Of a stretch of DNA of 60,034 nt, positions 25,463 through 34,360 are shown in pieces. The notes beneath the pieces are model-generated. The model saw nothing but the letters and a program-made list of their open reading frames with translations. It made no database searches and had not been told where the DNA came from. The position numbers were made by a program, and so were the translations under genes. Position 1 is the first letter of the stretch. Every line of letters begins with the position of its first letter. Source of the stretch: Clostridia bacterium (GTDB taxonomy: Bacteria > Bacillota > Clostridia > Christensenellales > Aristaeellaceae). The stretch is from NCBI GenBank assembly GCA_017552615.1, contig JAFZPI010000015.1, forward strand, positions 1 through 60,034. Direction: 5' to 3'.

Positions 25463-25509
25463 TTGTTGTTCACTCTTCGACCTTCCGGATTTCCCCGGTC
25501 GGCAAAATG

Positions 25510-25539
25510 ATTGTAAAACTTCCCCTATGGTTCTGTCAA
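25510..25539 (-). promoter_or_regulatory. Promoter of the 29-residue peptide gene
   Basis: TTGACA (25539-25534), 18 bases, TACAAT (25515-25510), giving a leader of about 85 bases. Confidence 0.65.
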
Positions 25540-25554
25540 GGATTTTGCATTCCC

Positions 25555-25583
25555 TTGCAATCCCGCCCCGCCTATGGTATACT
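25555..25583 (+). promoter_or_regulatory. Promoter of secA
   Basis: TTGCAA (25555-25560), 17 bases, TATACT (25578-25583), about 90 bases before the start codon. Confidence 0.6.
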
Positions 25584-25673
25584 TTGACCTGCGCGCGTGA
25601 GCGAGGATTTTTGCGTGTGCACAGAAACAGAATGATCATAAGGATTCCCCTAATATAATGAGGAGAGAACGCT

Positions 25674-28481
25674 ATGCTTGATTTTGTCCGCAAGATCCTG
25701 GGCGGATCCAACGACGCCCAGATCAAGAAACTTGAAAAGACCATAGATGCCATCGAGGCTCTGGAGGATGAATACCGGAAACTCACCGATGAGCAGCTTC
25801 AGGCCAAAACCGCGGAGTTCAAGAAACGGTTGGAGAACGGCGAGACCGAAGATGATATCCTGCCGGAAGCCTTTGCCGCAATCCGCGAGGCCGATGACCG
25901 CGTGCTGGGCCTGCGGCCCTTCCGGGTGCAGCTCATCGGCGGTCTGGTGCTCCACCAGGGGCGCATCGCTGAGATGAAGACCGGTGAAGGCAAAACCCTG
26001 GTAGCCACCCTGCCATCTTACCTGAACGCACTGCGCGGCAAAGGCGTCCACGTCGTGACCGTCAACGACTACCTGGCCCGCCGCGACAGCGAGTGGATGG
26101 GAAAAGTCCATCGCTTCATGGGCCTCTCCGTGGGCCTGATCGTTCACGACCTTACCCCTGATGAGCGCCGCAAAGCCTATGCCTGCGATATCACCTACGG
26201 CACCAACAACGAACTCGGCTTTGACTACCTGCGCGATAACATGGTCATCCGCCGGCAGAACCTGGTGCAGCGCGGACACTATTTCGCCATCGTGGACGAG
26301 GTCGACTCGATCCTGATCGACGAAGCCCGCACGCCGTTGATCATTTCCGGCCAGGGCGAAAAGTCCACCGACCTGTACCAGAAGGTCGACGCAGTGGTCT
26401 GCGGCCTGACCAACGAGACCGACTATACAGTGGACGAGAAGAAGAAGAGCGTTGCCCTCACTGACGAAGGCGCCCAGAAAGTGGAACGCGCCTTCAAGAT
26501 CACCAACATCAACGATGCGGACAACGCCGAACTGAACCACCATGTTCACTGTGCCCTGCGCGCACACACCCTGATGAAACGCGATGTGGACTATGTGGTC
26601 AAAGACGGCCAGGTCATCATCGTGGACGAGTTCACCGGACGCCTGATGATCGGCCGCCGGTACTCCGAAGGCCTGCACCAGGCCATTGAGGCCAAGGAGC
26701 ATGTAAAGGTCGAGCGCGAGAGCAAGACGCTCGCCACGATCACTTTCCAGAACTACTTCCGCATGTACGAGAACCTCTGCGGCATGACCGGCACGGCCAA
26801 GACCGAGGAAGACGAGTTCCGGGCGATCTACAACCTCGACGTCGTGCAGATCCCCACGAACAAGCCCAACATTCGCAAGGACCTCGACGACGTGATCTTC
26901 AAGAACAAGAAGGCCAAGTTCAACGCGGTGGTCGAGCAGATCGTCCAGCGCCACGCGACCGGCCAACCCCTGTTGGTCGGCACCGTGACGGTCGAAACCA
27001 GCGAGATGCTCTCCGGGATGCTGAAGCGCCGCGGCATTGACCACGAGGTTCTCAACGCGAAGAACCACGCGCGCGAGGCTGAGATCGTGGCTCAGGCCGG
27101 CCACTTCGGCGCGGTGACCATCGCAACGAACATGGCAGGCCGCGGCACCGACATTTCGCTGGGCGGCAACCCGGAATACCTGGCCCGCCGCGCCATGCGC
27201 CAGGAAGGCTATGAAGACGAGGTCATCGAAGCCGCCGTAGGCCACAATGATGACGTGCCCCAGGAAGTCCTGGATGCCCGCGTTCATTTCAATGAGCTCT
27301 ATGCCAACTATAAGAAGGAAACCGACGCCGAGCACGAGCGGGTTCTGAAGGTCGGCGGTCTGCACATCATCGGCACCGAGCGCCACGAATCCCGCCGCAT
27401 CGATAACCAGCTGCGCGGCCGTTCCGCCCGCCAGGGCGACCCGGGCTCCACGCAGTTCATCATTTCGCTGGAGGACGACCTGCTGCGACTCTTCGGCTCC
27501 GAGCGCATCGGCACGATGGTCGACCGCCTCGGCATGAAAGAAGACGAACCTCTGACGGCCGGCATCCTGACCAAGCAGATCGAGTCCGCTCAGAAGCGCG
27601 TTGAGGGCCGCAACTTCGAGACCCGCAAGAACGTGCTTGAGTACGACAACGTGATGAACCGCCAGCGCGAGGTCATCTACGGCCAGCGCCACCGTGTGCT
27701 CATGGGCGAGAACGTCCGCGACAACATCCTCGGCATGGCGGACAAGCTCATCGACGCCGCCATCGACCGCGAGTGCGCCTCCGACGAGAGCAGCGAGTGG
27801 GCCATGCATCAGCTCACCCCCTACCTGGAGAACCTGTGTATCCGCCACGGCTACTTTGAAAGCCATCAGTACCTGATCGACAACGAGGACAAGGAGGCCC
27901 TCGCAGCCGCCCTGAAGGAGGACGCCCACAGCCTCTACGAAGAGCGCGAGGCACAGCTGACCGACCTGGGCATCAACATGCGCGAGTTCGAGCGCGTCAT
28001 GCTGCTCCGCTCGGTCGACCGCCGCTGGATGGACCACATCGACGCCATGGCCATGCTCCGCGACGGCATCGGCTACCGGGCCTACTCCGGCAAGAATCCG
28101 GTCACCGAATACCAGATCGAAGCCGGCCACATGTTCGAAGAGCTGAACTACCTGATCCGGGAGGATACCGTCCGCGCCATCTACCAGGCAAAGGTCGAAC
28201 GGACCCCCGAGCCCACGCAGCAGGCAAGGGCGACTTCCGAGAACGATCCCAGCCAGCAGCCCACGGCCCCGCGGCGTCCCGCACCGGGCAGTGCTGCCCT
28301 GAACCGGAATGTCATGCAGGCCCTGAACCGCCCCGTGGCCACCGTCAACTCCACCGGCCCCCAGGGGCCTCGCCGGGTCAGCGCCGCCGCCAAGATCGGC
28401 CGCAACGATCCATGCCCCTGCGGAAGCGGAAAGAAATACAAGAACTGCTGCGGAAAAGCTGTTAATGAAAACGCGGAGTAA
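25674..28481 (+). CDS. secA: Preprotein translocase ATPase SecA
   Basis: 935 aa motor of the general secretion pathway. Walker A TGEGKT near 103-108 within [21 protein letters not shown] near 208, [13 protein letters not shown] and [18 protein letters not shown] in the second nucleotide domain, and the zinc-binding C-terminus with Cys914, Cys916, Cys925 and Cys926 ([13 protein letters not shown]), which contacts SecB or ribosomes. The linker before the zinc tail (about 845-905) is Pro/Ala-rich and disordered-looking. GAGGAGA precedes the ATG. prfB follows after 12 bases. Confidence 0.97.
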   Translation: MLDFVRKILGGSNDAQIKKLEKTIDAIEALEDEYRKLTDEQLQAKTAEFKKRLENGETEDDILPEAFAAIREADDRVLGLRPFRVQLIGGLVLHQGRIAEMKTGEGKTLVATLPSYLNALRGKGVHVVTVNDYLARRDSEWMGKVHRFMGLSVGLIVHDLTPDERRKAYACDITYGTNNELGFDYLRDNMVIRRQNLVQRGHYFAIVDEVDSILIDEARTPLIISGQGEKSTDLYQKVDAVVCGLTNETDYTVDEKKKSVALTDEGAQKVERAFKITNINDADNAELNHHVHCALRAHTLMKRDVDYVVKDGQVIIVDEFTGRLMIGRRYSEGLHQAIEAKEHVKVERESKTLATITFQNYFRMYENLCGMTGTAKTEEDEFRAIYNLDVVQIPTNKPNIRKDLDDVIFKNKKAKFNAVVEQIVQRHATGQPLLVGTVTVETSEMLSGMLKRRGIDHEVLNAKNHAREAEIVAQAGHFGAVTIATNMAGRGTDISLGGNPEYLARRAMRQEGYEDEVIEAAVGHNDDVPQEVLDARVHFNELYANYKKETDAEHERVLKVGGLHIIGTERHESRRIDNQLRGRSARQGDPGSTQFIISLEDDLLRLFGSERIGTMVDRLGMKEDEPLTAGILTKQIESAQKRVEGRNFETRKNVLEYDNVMNRQREVIYGQRHRVLMGENVRDNILGMADKLIDAAIDRECASDESSEWAMHQLTPYLENLCIRHGYFESHQYLIDNEDKEALAAALKEDAHSLYEEREAQLTDLGINMREFERVMLLRSVDRRWMDHIDAMAMLRDGIGYRAYSGKNPVTEYQIEAGHMFEELNYLIREDTVRAIYQAKVERTPEPTQQARATSENDPSQQPTAPRRPAPGSAALNRNVMQALNRPVATVNSTGPQGPRRVSAAAKIGRNDPCPCGSGKKYKNCCGKAVNENAE

Positions 28482-28493
28482 GGAGAAACCACC

Positions 28494-29600
28494 ATGATTG
28501 CCTATGATCAATACGCCAACGACCTGGCTGCCATCCGCAAGAGCGTGATGTCCGCCGGGGAAGCGCTGCACATCGAGCAGATGCGCGAGCAGATCGACGA
28601 GCTGACCGAAGAGATGAACCAGCCCGAGTTCTGGTCCGACACCGAGCACGCTAACCACATCAACCAGAAGCTCGGCCGCCTGAAAAACCGCCTCGCACAT
28701 TACGAGAAGCTTCTGTCCACCGCCGACGACATCGAAGTCATGATGGAGCTCGCCCAGGACGAGGGTGACGAGGAGATGGGCGCTGAAGTCGGCATCGAGC
28801 TGGCTGCCCTGAAGACCAAGGCTGACGAGTTAGAGCTCGAAACGCTGATGCGAGGCACCTACGACAGCTGCAATGCGATCCTCTCCCTCCACGCCGGCGC
28901 CGGCGGCACCGAGGCCCAAGACTGGTGCCAGATGCTCTACCGCATGTACACAAGATACTGCGAGCAGATGGGCTTCTCCGTGAAGGTCCTCGATATCCTC
29001 GACGGCGACGAGGCAGGCCTCAAGTCCGCCACGTTTGAAGTGGACGGGGACAACGCTTACGGTTTCCTCCGCGGGGAAAAAGGCGTGCACCGCCTGGTGC
29101 GAATTTCACCCTTCGATGCCAACGCCCGGCGGCATACCTCTTTCGCCTCCCTCGACGTTGCCCCGATGATCGAGGAAGACGACGGTGAGATCGAGATCGA
29201 TATGAAGTATGTCCGCGTGGACACCTACCATTCCTCCGGCGCCGGCGGCCAGAACGTCAACAAGACTTCCTCCGCTGTCCGCATGACCTATGTAAAAGAT
29301 GACGTGACCATCGTTGTGGCCTGCCAGACCGAGCGCGACCAGGTCCAGAACCGCGCGACCTGCTTGAAGATGTTGAAATCCCGCTTGCTGGAACTCCGCG
29401 AACGCGAAAAAGAGCAGCAAATGGCCGACATCAAGGGTGAGATGAAGAAGATCGAGTGGGGCAGCCAAATCCGCTCCTACGTCTTCCAGCCCTACACCAT
29501 GGTCAAGGACCACCGTACCGGCTACGAAGTCGGCAACATCGACGACGTGATGAACGGGAATCTCGAGGGCTTTGTCACAGCGTATCTGAAGATGCAGTAA
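28494..29600 (+). CDS. prfB: Peptide chain release factor 2
   Basis: 368 aa. Catalytic GGQ at 251-253 and the UGA/UAA-reading SPF tripeptide at 205-207 identify RF2. Unlike many bacteria, the frame runs straight through the N-terminal region (GEALHIEQMREQIDELTEEM) with no internal TGA, so the usual programmed +1 frameshift autoregulation is absent. AAGGAG precedes the ATG and the gene follows secA by 12 bases, the common secA-prfB order. Confidence 0.96.
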   Translation: MIAYDQYANDLAAIRKSVMSAGEALHIEQMREQIDELTEEMNQPEFWSDTEHANHINQKLGRLKNRLAHYEKLLSTADDIEVMMELAQDEGDEEMGAEVGIELAALKTKADELELETLMRGTYDSCNAILSLHAGAGGTEAQDWCQMLYRMYTRYCEQMGFSVKVLDILDGDEAGLKSATFEVDGDNAYGFLRGEKGVHRLVRISPFDANARRHTSFASLDVAPMIEEDDGEIEIDMKYVRVDTYHSSGAGGQNVNKTSSAVRMTYVKDDVTIVVACQTERDQVQNRATCLKMLKSRLLELREREKEQQMADIKGEMKKIEWGSQIRSYVFQPYTMVKDHRTGYEVGNIDDVMNGNLEGFVTAYLKMQ

Positions 29601-29603
29601 GAA

Positions 29604-29629
29604 AAAAGAGCCATAATGTGCGGCTCTTT
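29604..29629. terminator. Bidirectional terminator
   Basis: AAAAGAGCC/GGCTCTTT hairpin; the minus side has six T, the plus side only TTT then GG. Separates prfB from the DUF2442 gene. Confidence 0.7.
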
Positions 29630-29637
29630 GGTCTGTC

Positions 29638-29922
29638 TCAGGATGCCAGTCGATCTTCTGCGGAAGAAAGCGAGTAGAGCATATCCGGCGCAATGTCAAT
29701 GCATGCAGTTGGGTCACCGGTCTGGGTATAATCCCAGGCAAGCGTATCATTCATGATCGTGCATGTGTGCAGGAATATGTCCGGATCCTGCAGCGCACGG
29801 AAAACACCCAAATCCAGTTTGGGCTTCACATCGTAGGATACGATTTTCCCATCTGCAAAATAAACGGATACCGTATAATCCGGGAAGGGGACAACCTGAA
29901 CGATTTCAGGGAAGCTTTCCAT
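29638..29922 (-). CDS. DUF2442 domain protein
   Basis: 94 aa. Typical pattern: VQVVPFPDYTVSVYFADGKIVSYDVKPKL, then GVFRALQDPDIF and DTLAWD near the middle. GGAGGG lies seven bases before the ATG at 29922. It is downstream of a DUF4160 gene (13-base gap), a pairing I know from many genomes; a toxin-antitoxin role has been suggested by gene neighbourhood but not established to my knowledge. Confidence 0.88.
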   Translation of the reverse strand: MESFPEIVQVVPFPDYTVSVYFADGKIVSYDVKPKLDLGVFRALQDPDIFLHTCTIMNDTLAWDYTQTGDPTACIDIAPDMLYSLSSAEDRLAS

Positions 29923-29935
29923 CAGCAAACCCTCC

Positions 29936-30196
29936 TCACTCCAAGGGCAGAATCTGTTTAAGCGGTTCATGGTCTTTGGTGAGCAGCCAGTCCTCCATCA
30001 GAGCTTCGCGGCGCAGGATCGTCCAAGCAAGCACGACCTTGAGCTGACTGGACGGAAGAGAGCCTCTGATCACCCGTGCATGCTCAATGTCAATCAATGC
30101 TTTGTTCCCGGCATATTCAGCATGGAAGTGCGGCGGCGTGTGATCGTCATAATACATAGTGATGCGGATACCAAAGAATCTGCTGATTTCCGGCAT
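29936..30196 (-). CDS. DUF4160 domain protein
   Basis: 86 aa. Begins MPEISRFFGIRITMYYDDHTPPHFHAEYAG, the signature of DUF4160 (conserved HxPPHFHxxY), followed by LKVVLAWTILRREALMEDW. The His-rich motif may bind metal. AAGGGGGTG precedes the ATG. It heads the two-gene operon with DUF2442. Function unknown. Confidence 0.88.
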   Translation of the reverse strand: MPEISRFFGIRITMYYDDHTPPHFHAEYAGNKALIDIEHARVIRGSLPSSQLKVVLAWTILRREALMEDWLLTKDHEPLKQILPLE

Positions 30197-30222
30197 CGTG
30201 GCCCACCCCCTTGTCCTGATTC

Positions 30223-30251
30223 ATTATACCATGAATTGTCAGCAAAGGCAA
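30223..30251 (-). promoter_or_regulatory. Promoter of the DUF4160-DUF2442 operon
   Basis: TTGCCT (30251-30246), 17 bases, TATAAT (30228-30223). Confidence 0.65.
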
Positions 30252-30276
30252 CTACTGACCTCAGGAGGCCAATTGG

Positions 30277-30975
30277 ATGGTTCGAGTCTCGTCACACCCC
30301 CGCCTTGCCCTGTTTCTCGGCGCAGTCCTGGCGCTTGCCCTTGGTATTGCCGTCCTCGGGGGAACCCTCTGGTTCCTTGGCACCAATGAGCCATTGCTGA
30401 AAAGCTGGCTGGACTGGGATGCCGTGCCGGAGGAGCTGGGTCTGACAGAAGCGGACCGGAAGCCCATCGCACAGCTGGTCGCCGATACCATGGCCGGCCG
30501 AGAGAAGGTTTTCCAGTACAAAGGTCTGTTCAGCCACCAGGCAGAAACCCACATGGCGGACTGTGCACCGCTGTTCGGCCTTGCGCGAACGGTGGGGCTC
30601 GTGGGCTTCGGGGTATTTCTCGCGGCGCTGGGTGGTTGTTTTTTCTGCCGAGCATGGCGGGAATGCGCCATCGGGATGCTGATCGGTGTGGGATTATTGC
30701 TGCTGATCGTGCTGGTGCTGGGCGTGTGGGGGCTCATTGATTTCGACAGTCTGTTCACCGCTTTCCACAAGACTTTCTTTACCAATGATGACTGGCTGTT
30801 CCCGGCAGATGATTTGCTGATTACTCTGATGCCCATTACTTTCTTTATCCGCTATGCTGCGGTGGGCTGTGGGTTATGGCTGGCCTGCTTGATTGCCACG
30901 GCTGCCGTGGCTGGACTGATCCTGCGTAAAACCTCATCCGCCCTTCGGGCACCTTCCCCTAAAGGGGAAGGCTGA
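30277..30975 (+). CDS. TIGR01906/DUF1461 family membrane protein
   Basis: 232 aa. Membrane helices near 9-33, 104-125, 131-155 and 190-213; between the first two is an extracytoplasmic part with the family element HMADCAPLFG near 92. Function is unknown. AGGAGG lies eight bases before the ATG. The last dozen residues (RAPSPKGEG) are encoded by the left arm of a palindromic repeat that starts at 30932, so the C-terminus seems to have been extended or replaced by repeat insertion. Confidence 0.82.
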   Translation: MVRVSSHPRLALFLGAVLALALGIAVLGGTLWFLGTNEPLLKSWLDWDAVPEELGLTEADRKPIAQLVADTMAGREKVFQYKGLFSHQAETHMADCAPLFGLARTVGLVGFGVFLAALGGCFFCRAWRECAIGMLIGVGLLLLIVLVLGVWGLIDFDSLFTAFHKTFFTNDDWLFPADDLLITLMPITFFIRYAAVGCGLWLACLIATAAVAGLILRKTSSALRAPSPKGEG

Positions 30976-31041
30976 ATGCGTAGAAAAGTAACGAAAAGCC
31001 TTCCCCTTTAGGGGTAGGGGGACCGCTTGCGGTGGATGAGG
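30932..31041. repeat. Palindromic REP-like element
   Basis: A 110-base inverted repeat: CCTCATCC at the left end matches GGATGAGG at the right, and each arm contains a small hairpin (TTCCCCTAAAGGGGAA on the left, CCTTCCCCTTTAGGGG on the right). Related units occur at 37770, 38942, 47009 and 47119. The sequence looks like the non-coding palindromes scattered through gut Clostridia genomes. Confidence 0.8.
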
Positions 31042-31072
31042 TCCACCCAGGCAACAGACAGGTGCTGTAACC

Positions 31073-32110
31073 ATGATTGATGCAAAACCCGTGCGCATCC
31101 TTGCCCTCGAATCCTCCTGCGACGAGACCGCCGCCGCCATCGTCGAGGACGGACGGAAGCTCCTGGCGGATGTAGTGTTCAGCCAGGTGGATCTGCATGC
31201 CCTTTACGGCGGGGTCGTGCCGGAAATCGCAAGCCGCGCCCATGTGGAGGCCTGCGACCGGGTCATTGACGAGGCGCTTCGGCAGGCCGGGCTGACCTTT
31301 GACGATATCGACGCCCTGGCCGTGACCTACGGTCCCGGGCTGGTCGGGGCGCTGCTGACAGGTGTCAGCTGCATGAAGGGCCTGAGCTACGCGCTGGGGA
31401 AGCCGTTGATCCCTGTGAACCACATCGAGGGCCATATCGCCGCTAACTTCCTTTCCCATCCGGAGCTTGAACCATCGTTCCTGTGCCTGGTGGTTTCCGG
31501 AGGGCATTCCCATCTGGTGAATGTCCCGGATTATGCCACATATGAACTGCTCGGGCAAACCTTCGACGACGCGGCAGGCGAAGCCTTCGACAAGGCGGCT
31601 CGGGTGCTGGGCCTGCCCTACCCCGGCGGCCCGCGGGTGGACGCTCTCGCCGAAGAGGGTGATCCCGGTTATCTGAAGCTCCCCGAACCCCACACCGAAG
31701 GCCGGTACGACTATTCGTTTTCTGGCGTGAAGACAGCGTTTCTTAATGCGGTAAACAAGCTCGAAATGACCGGCCAGACCCTGCCCAAGGCTGACCTCGC
31801 TGCTTCCTTCCGCCATGCGGTGGTGGAACAGCTCGTAGGCCGCGCGATGCTCGCCGCAAAGGAAACCGGAACGGAACGAATTGCCCTGGCCGGGGGCGTC
31901 TCAGCCAACCGGGAACTGCGCCGCCGCATGACCGAGGAATGCGCAAAGGCCGACCTGCCGTTATACATGCCGGAATTGCGCTTTTGCGGGGACAACGGAG
32001 CAATGATCGCTTCAGCTGCCTACTGGCGTTACCTGCGGGGAGAAGTTGCCCCGCTGACGCTAAACGCGGTGCCGGGACTGAGGCTGGTAACCCCGCAGAC
32101 GAAAGGATGA
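31073..32110 (+). CDS. tsaD: tRNA N6-threonylcarbamoyladenosine transferase subunit TsaD
   Basis: 345 aa. Transfers threonylcarbamoyl to A37 of ANN-decoding tRNAs together with TsaB and TsaE. N-terminal ILALESSCDETAAAIV, metal-binding His117 and His121 in NHIEGHIAANF, GGPRVDALAEEG near 187 and CGDNGAMIASAAY near 303 are all conserved. The ribosome site is weak (AGGTG). The palindromic element at 30932-31041 ends 31 bases upstream and must lie in the leader or just before it. Confidence 0.95.
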   Translation: MIDAKPVRILALESSCDETAAAIVEDGRKLLADVVFSQVDLHALYGGVVPEIASRAHVEACDRVIDEALRQAGLTFDDIDALAVTYGPGLVGALLTGVSCMKGLSYALGKPLIPVNHIEGHIAANFLSHPELEPSFLCLVVSGGHSHLVNVPDYATYELLGQTFDDAAGEAFDKAARVLGLPYPGGPRVDALAEEGDPGYLKLPEPHTEGRYDYSFSGVKTAFLNAVNKLEMTGQTLPKADLAASFRHAVVEQLVGRAMLAAKETGTERIALAGGVSANRELRRRMTEECAKADLPLYMPELRFCGDNGAMIASAAYWRYLRGEVAPLTLNAVPGLRLVTPQTKG

Positions 32111-32116
32111 CACACC

Positions 32117-32617
32117 ATGAGCAATCCGGGCAATCAGACGAAGAAGCCCCTGATCCGGGAGACCGACCAGAACCGCGAATGGCTGCGGACGCTAAAGTTC
32201 ACGCTGTTCTCGATCTCGGCGGGCATCATCCAAATCGGGACCTATGCGCTTTTTTACGGGGTGCTCGGCTGGGCTCCGTGGCTTGCTTATCTGGTCTCCC
32301 TCATTCTCAGCGTGCTGTGGAACTTCACGTTCAACCGCAAGTATACCTTCCGCAGCGACGCCGACATCAAAAAGGCCATGCTTCTGACGGCGCTGTTCTA
32401 CGCGGTCTTCACCCCCGTCAGCACCTGGTGGACAGCCGCCCTGACCGGGGAGAATCCCTTCACCGGTGCGGAGGCCAACGAGCAGACCGCGCTGATCAGC
32501 CCGTGGATCGTTCAGATCGGCACGATGCTGATCAACTTCGTGACCGAATTTCTCTGGCAGCGCTTCGTGGTCTACCGCCACCGGGTGGACACCACCGTAA
32601 AACCGGAAAACAAGTGA
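32117..32617 (+). CDS. GtrA family membrane protein
   Basis: 166 aa, four membrane helices (about 25-50, 56-72, 88-110 and 130-152) with the GtrA features FTLFSISAGIIQIGTY, LSVLWNFTFNRKYTF and a final NFVTEFLWQRFVVYR. GtrA proteins are thought to flip lipid-linked sugars for surface glycans. The gene starts six bases after tsaD with GAAAGGATG upstream and is clearly co-transcribed. Confidence 0.9.
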   Translation: MSNPGNQTKKPLIRETDQNREWLRTLKFTLFSISAGIIQIGTYALFYGVLGWAPWLAYLVSLILSVLWNFTFNRKYTFRSDADIKKAMLLTALFYAVFTPVSTWWTAALTGENPFTGAEANEQTALISPWIVQIGTMLINFVTEFLWQRFVVYRHRVDTTVKPENK

Positions 32618-32648
32618 TCCGAAAAGCTCCTGCACCTGCAAGAAAACA

Positions 32649-32679
32649 CCCTCCTTGTCCGTTGAATGGACGAGGGGGG
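32649..32679 (+). promoter_or_regulatory. Hairpin burying a ribosome binding site
   Basis: CCCTCCTTGTCC pairs over 12 positions with GGACGAGGGGGG, whose G-rich end is the Shine-Dalgarno of the 32687 gene. No T-run follows, so it is more likely a translation control hairpin than a terminator. Confidence 0.5.
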
Positions 32680-32686
32680 ATTGTTG

Positions 32687-33529
32687 ATGAAGCGAATGAT
32701 CGGATGGGCGCTGCTGATGACGCTATGTGCAAGCTGTGTTTCCGGAGTGGCAGAAACCGCTACGCCAACAGACTTTGACTGGCTCCTGCCGCAGAACGCG
32801 GTCGTGATCTCCCTGTCCGGGCCCGTGACCACTTCCGGGAGTATGATCGCCGTCGCTTGTCCCGCGGAAGGCGCGGTGCGCCTGCGCATCACCGGGCCGG
32901 ACAGCAGCCCGGTCTATGACACAACTGGTTATTCCGTCAACGGAAGATTCACTTCCGAGGCCATCTATCTGCCCCTGCAAAACGGCAATACCGTGTACAC
33001 GGTGACCCTGACCAGCGACCTCGGCACCCGAACCGCCACGGTCACCCGCACCCAGCCCTATCTGGAACGTGTCCGTGCCAGCGCCGGAACGTTACCGCTG
33101 TCCGCAGTCACCGGCAGGCAAAGCGAAGAACGAATCCTCCTGCTGCGCAACGAAAACAACGAACAGCGTTTCCCTCTGGTGGCAGGCGGTCTGTACGTGA
33201 TCGGGGAAGCGGTTTGCACGATTTCGGACGGCTGGTTGACCGTCCGGGTGGAGCTCCGTCCGGGAGCAAAGGTGTCTGTTGCAAAATCCCGGGTACGGGT
33301 GGCTTTCACAGCAGACGAGATCCCACTCCTGCCTCGGTACAACGACAGCATTCTATCCGGCCAACCCGGCGAGCCGATCGACTTGCAAGGCCACGATATC
33401 GCGGTCGTATGGGTCGGACTGACCGTGAGTTTTGACCCCGCGCTCACCGACTCCGCTCCCAAGAGTGCTGACCCGGAGCAAGTCCGGCTGTGGCAGGAAA
33501 TGGACAACGGGGAGGAACCGCTTGGATAA
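32687..33529 (+). CDS. Secreted protein of unknown function
   Basis: 280 aa with a signal peptide (KRMIGWALLMTLCASCVSG, cleavage near ETA). The mature protein has an Ig-like pattern at 30-130 (AVVISLSGPVTTSG..., VYTVTLTSDLGTRTATVTR) and a second beta-rich part at 140-260. No active site is visible. The ATG at 32687 is chosen over 32666 because GAGGGGGGA is spaced for it, although that site lies in a hairpin. It follows the GtrA gene by 69 bases. Confidence 0.7.
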   Translation: MKRMIGWALLMTLCASCVSGVAETATPTDFDWLLPQNAVVISLSGPVTTSGSMIAVACPAEGAVRLRITGPDSSPVYDTTGYSVNGRFTSEAIYLPLQNGNTVYTVTLTSDLGTRTATVTRTQPYLERVRASAGTLPLSAVTGRQSEERILLLRNENNEQRFPLVAGGLYVIGEAVCTISDGWLTVRVELRPGAKVSVAKSRVRVAFTADEIPLLPRYNDSILSGQPGEPIDLQGHDIAVVWVGLTVSFDPALTDSAPKSADPEQVRLWQEMDNGEEPLG

Positions 33530-33542
33530 TCCAATCGAAAAG

Positions 33543-33580
33543 AAGCGCGAAGAGTTTTTGTTCGGCTCTTCGCGCTTTTT
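33543..33580. terminator. Bidirectional terminator
   Basis: AAGCGCGAAGAG/CTCTTCGCGCTT stem with T5 on the plus side and an A/T-rich flank on the minus side; ends the secreted protein gene and the ABC operon. Confidence 0.85.
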
Positions 33581-33589
33581 CATGTTTTG

Positions 33590-34360
33590 TCAAAGCTGTT
33601 TTCGGTTGAAGATGGCGATGCTTGCGGCGAAGCAAGCCGAGATCATAGCCGCAACAATGATCAGGGAGGCCGTATAGGCGCTTGGTTCTGCCGAGCCATA
33701 GATCAGAGAAGTCCCATCCGTCAGAAGCGTCGGCAGATACTCGCTGATTTTCGGAAGCATGGCAAGCAGATAAGACAGGATCACCGCGCCGCCCACCCCG
33801 GCGAGCACACCCGTGTTGGATGTCGACAGGGTGGAGAACAGGATCATCAGTGCCACAAGCCACAGACCGAACATCCATGAACAGAACAGGGAAAACAGGA
33901 GGTTCTTCACAACGCTGTTATCCCAGTAATAAGCGGCGTATCCATAGGTGACACCCGCGCACAGCCAGTAGCCCAGTGTCCAGAGGGTCACGAGAATAAC
34001 GGCCTTCGCAATCACGACCTTGTGGCGTTCCAGCCCTTTGGTCAGGGAGAGCACCAGGGTGCCCGACTGGTATTCGCGGGTGAAGATGCCGCTCTCCAGC
34101 AGGACAAAGGCGATGATCCCGATTAGCAGATTCTTGAAGAACTGTACCCAGGCGTCCAGGGCGGTGACGGGAACGGGTGTGATGGTCATGCCGCTCTCGG
34201 CCATGGAGTCCGCCAGCATCTCATAGATCCAGGGCGTCAGTTTGGCGGTGGCCGGACCCAGGATCCCGAGCAACACGAACAGGATGCCGAGGATCAGCAG
34301 GCGGCCCGAGCGAAGCTGTTCAAGGAGTTCCTTCCGGATCAGGGCGAAGAGGGTCTTCAT
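33590..34360 (-). CDS. ABC-2 type transporter permease
   Basis: 256 aa, six membrane helices with an N-terminal amphipathic start (MKTLFALIRKELLEQLRSGRLL) typical of ABC-2 exporters. A large outside loop lies between helices 1 and 2 (about 45-80). The start overlaps the ATPase stop by four bases (ATGA). With that ATPase it forms an exporter; substrate unknown. It is the last gene of the MerR-controlled operon. Confidence 0.88.
   Translation of the reverse strand: MKTLFALIRKELLEQLRSGRLLILGILFVLLGILGPATAKLTPWIYEMLADSMAESGMTITPVPVTALDAWVQFFKNLLIGIIAFVLLESGIFTREYQSGTLVLSLTKGLERHKVVIAKAVILVTLWTLGYWLCAGVTYGYAAYYWDNSVVKNLLFSLFCSWMFGLWLVALMILFSTLSTSNTGVLAGVGGAVILSYLLAMLPKISEYLPTLLTDGTSLIYGSAEPSAYTASLIIVAAMISACFAASIAIFNRKQL

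Larger units (their letters stand above)
25259..25475. repeat. Inverted repeat flanking the peptide locus
   Basis: The left arm (GAGTGAACCACGCATGCGG then TTGCTCC, 25259-25284) and the right arm (25443-25475) are inverted copies with small differences. As a result both facing transcripts begin with nearly the same sequence (GAGTGAAC ... GCGGTTGCTCC). Confidence 0.75.

Noticed and set aside
25650-28700. Very long open frame on the minus strand opposite secA
   Set aside because: It mirrors the codon pattern of secA, has no ribosome site and reads as low-complexity Val/Leu/Asp-rich protein; a GC-rich antisense shadow.
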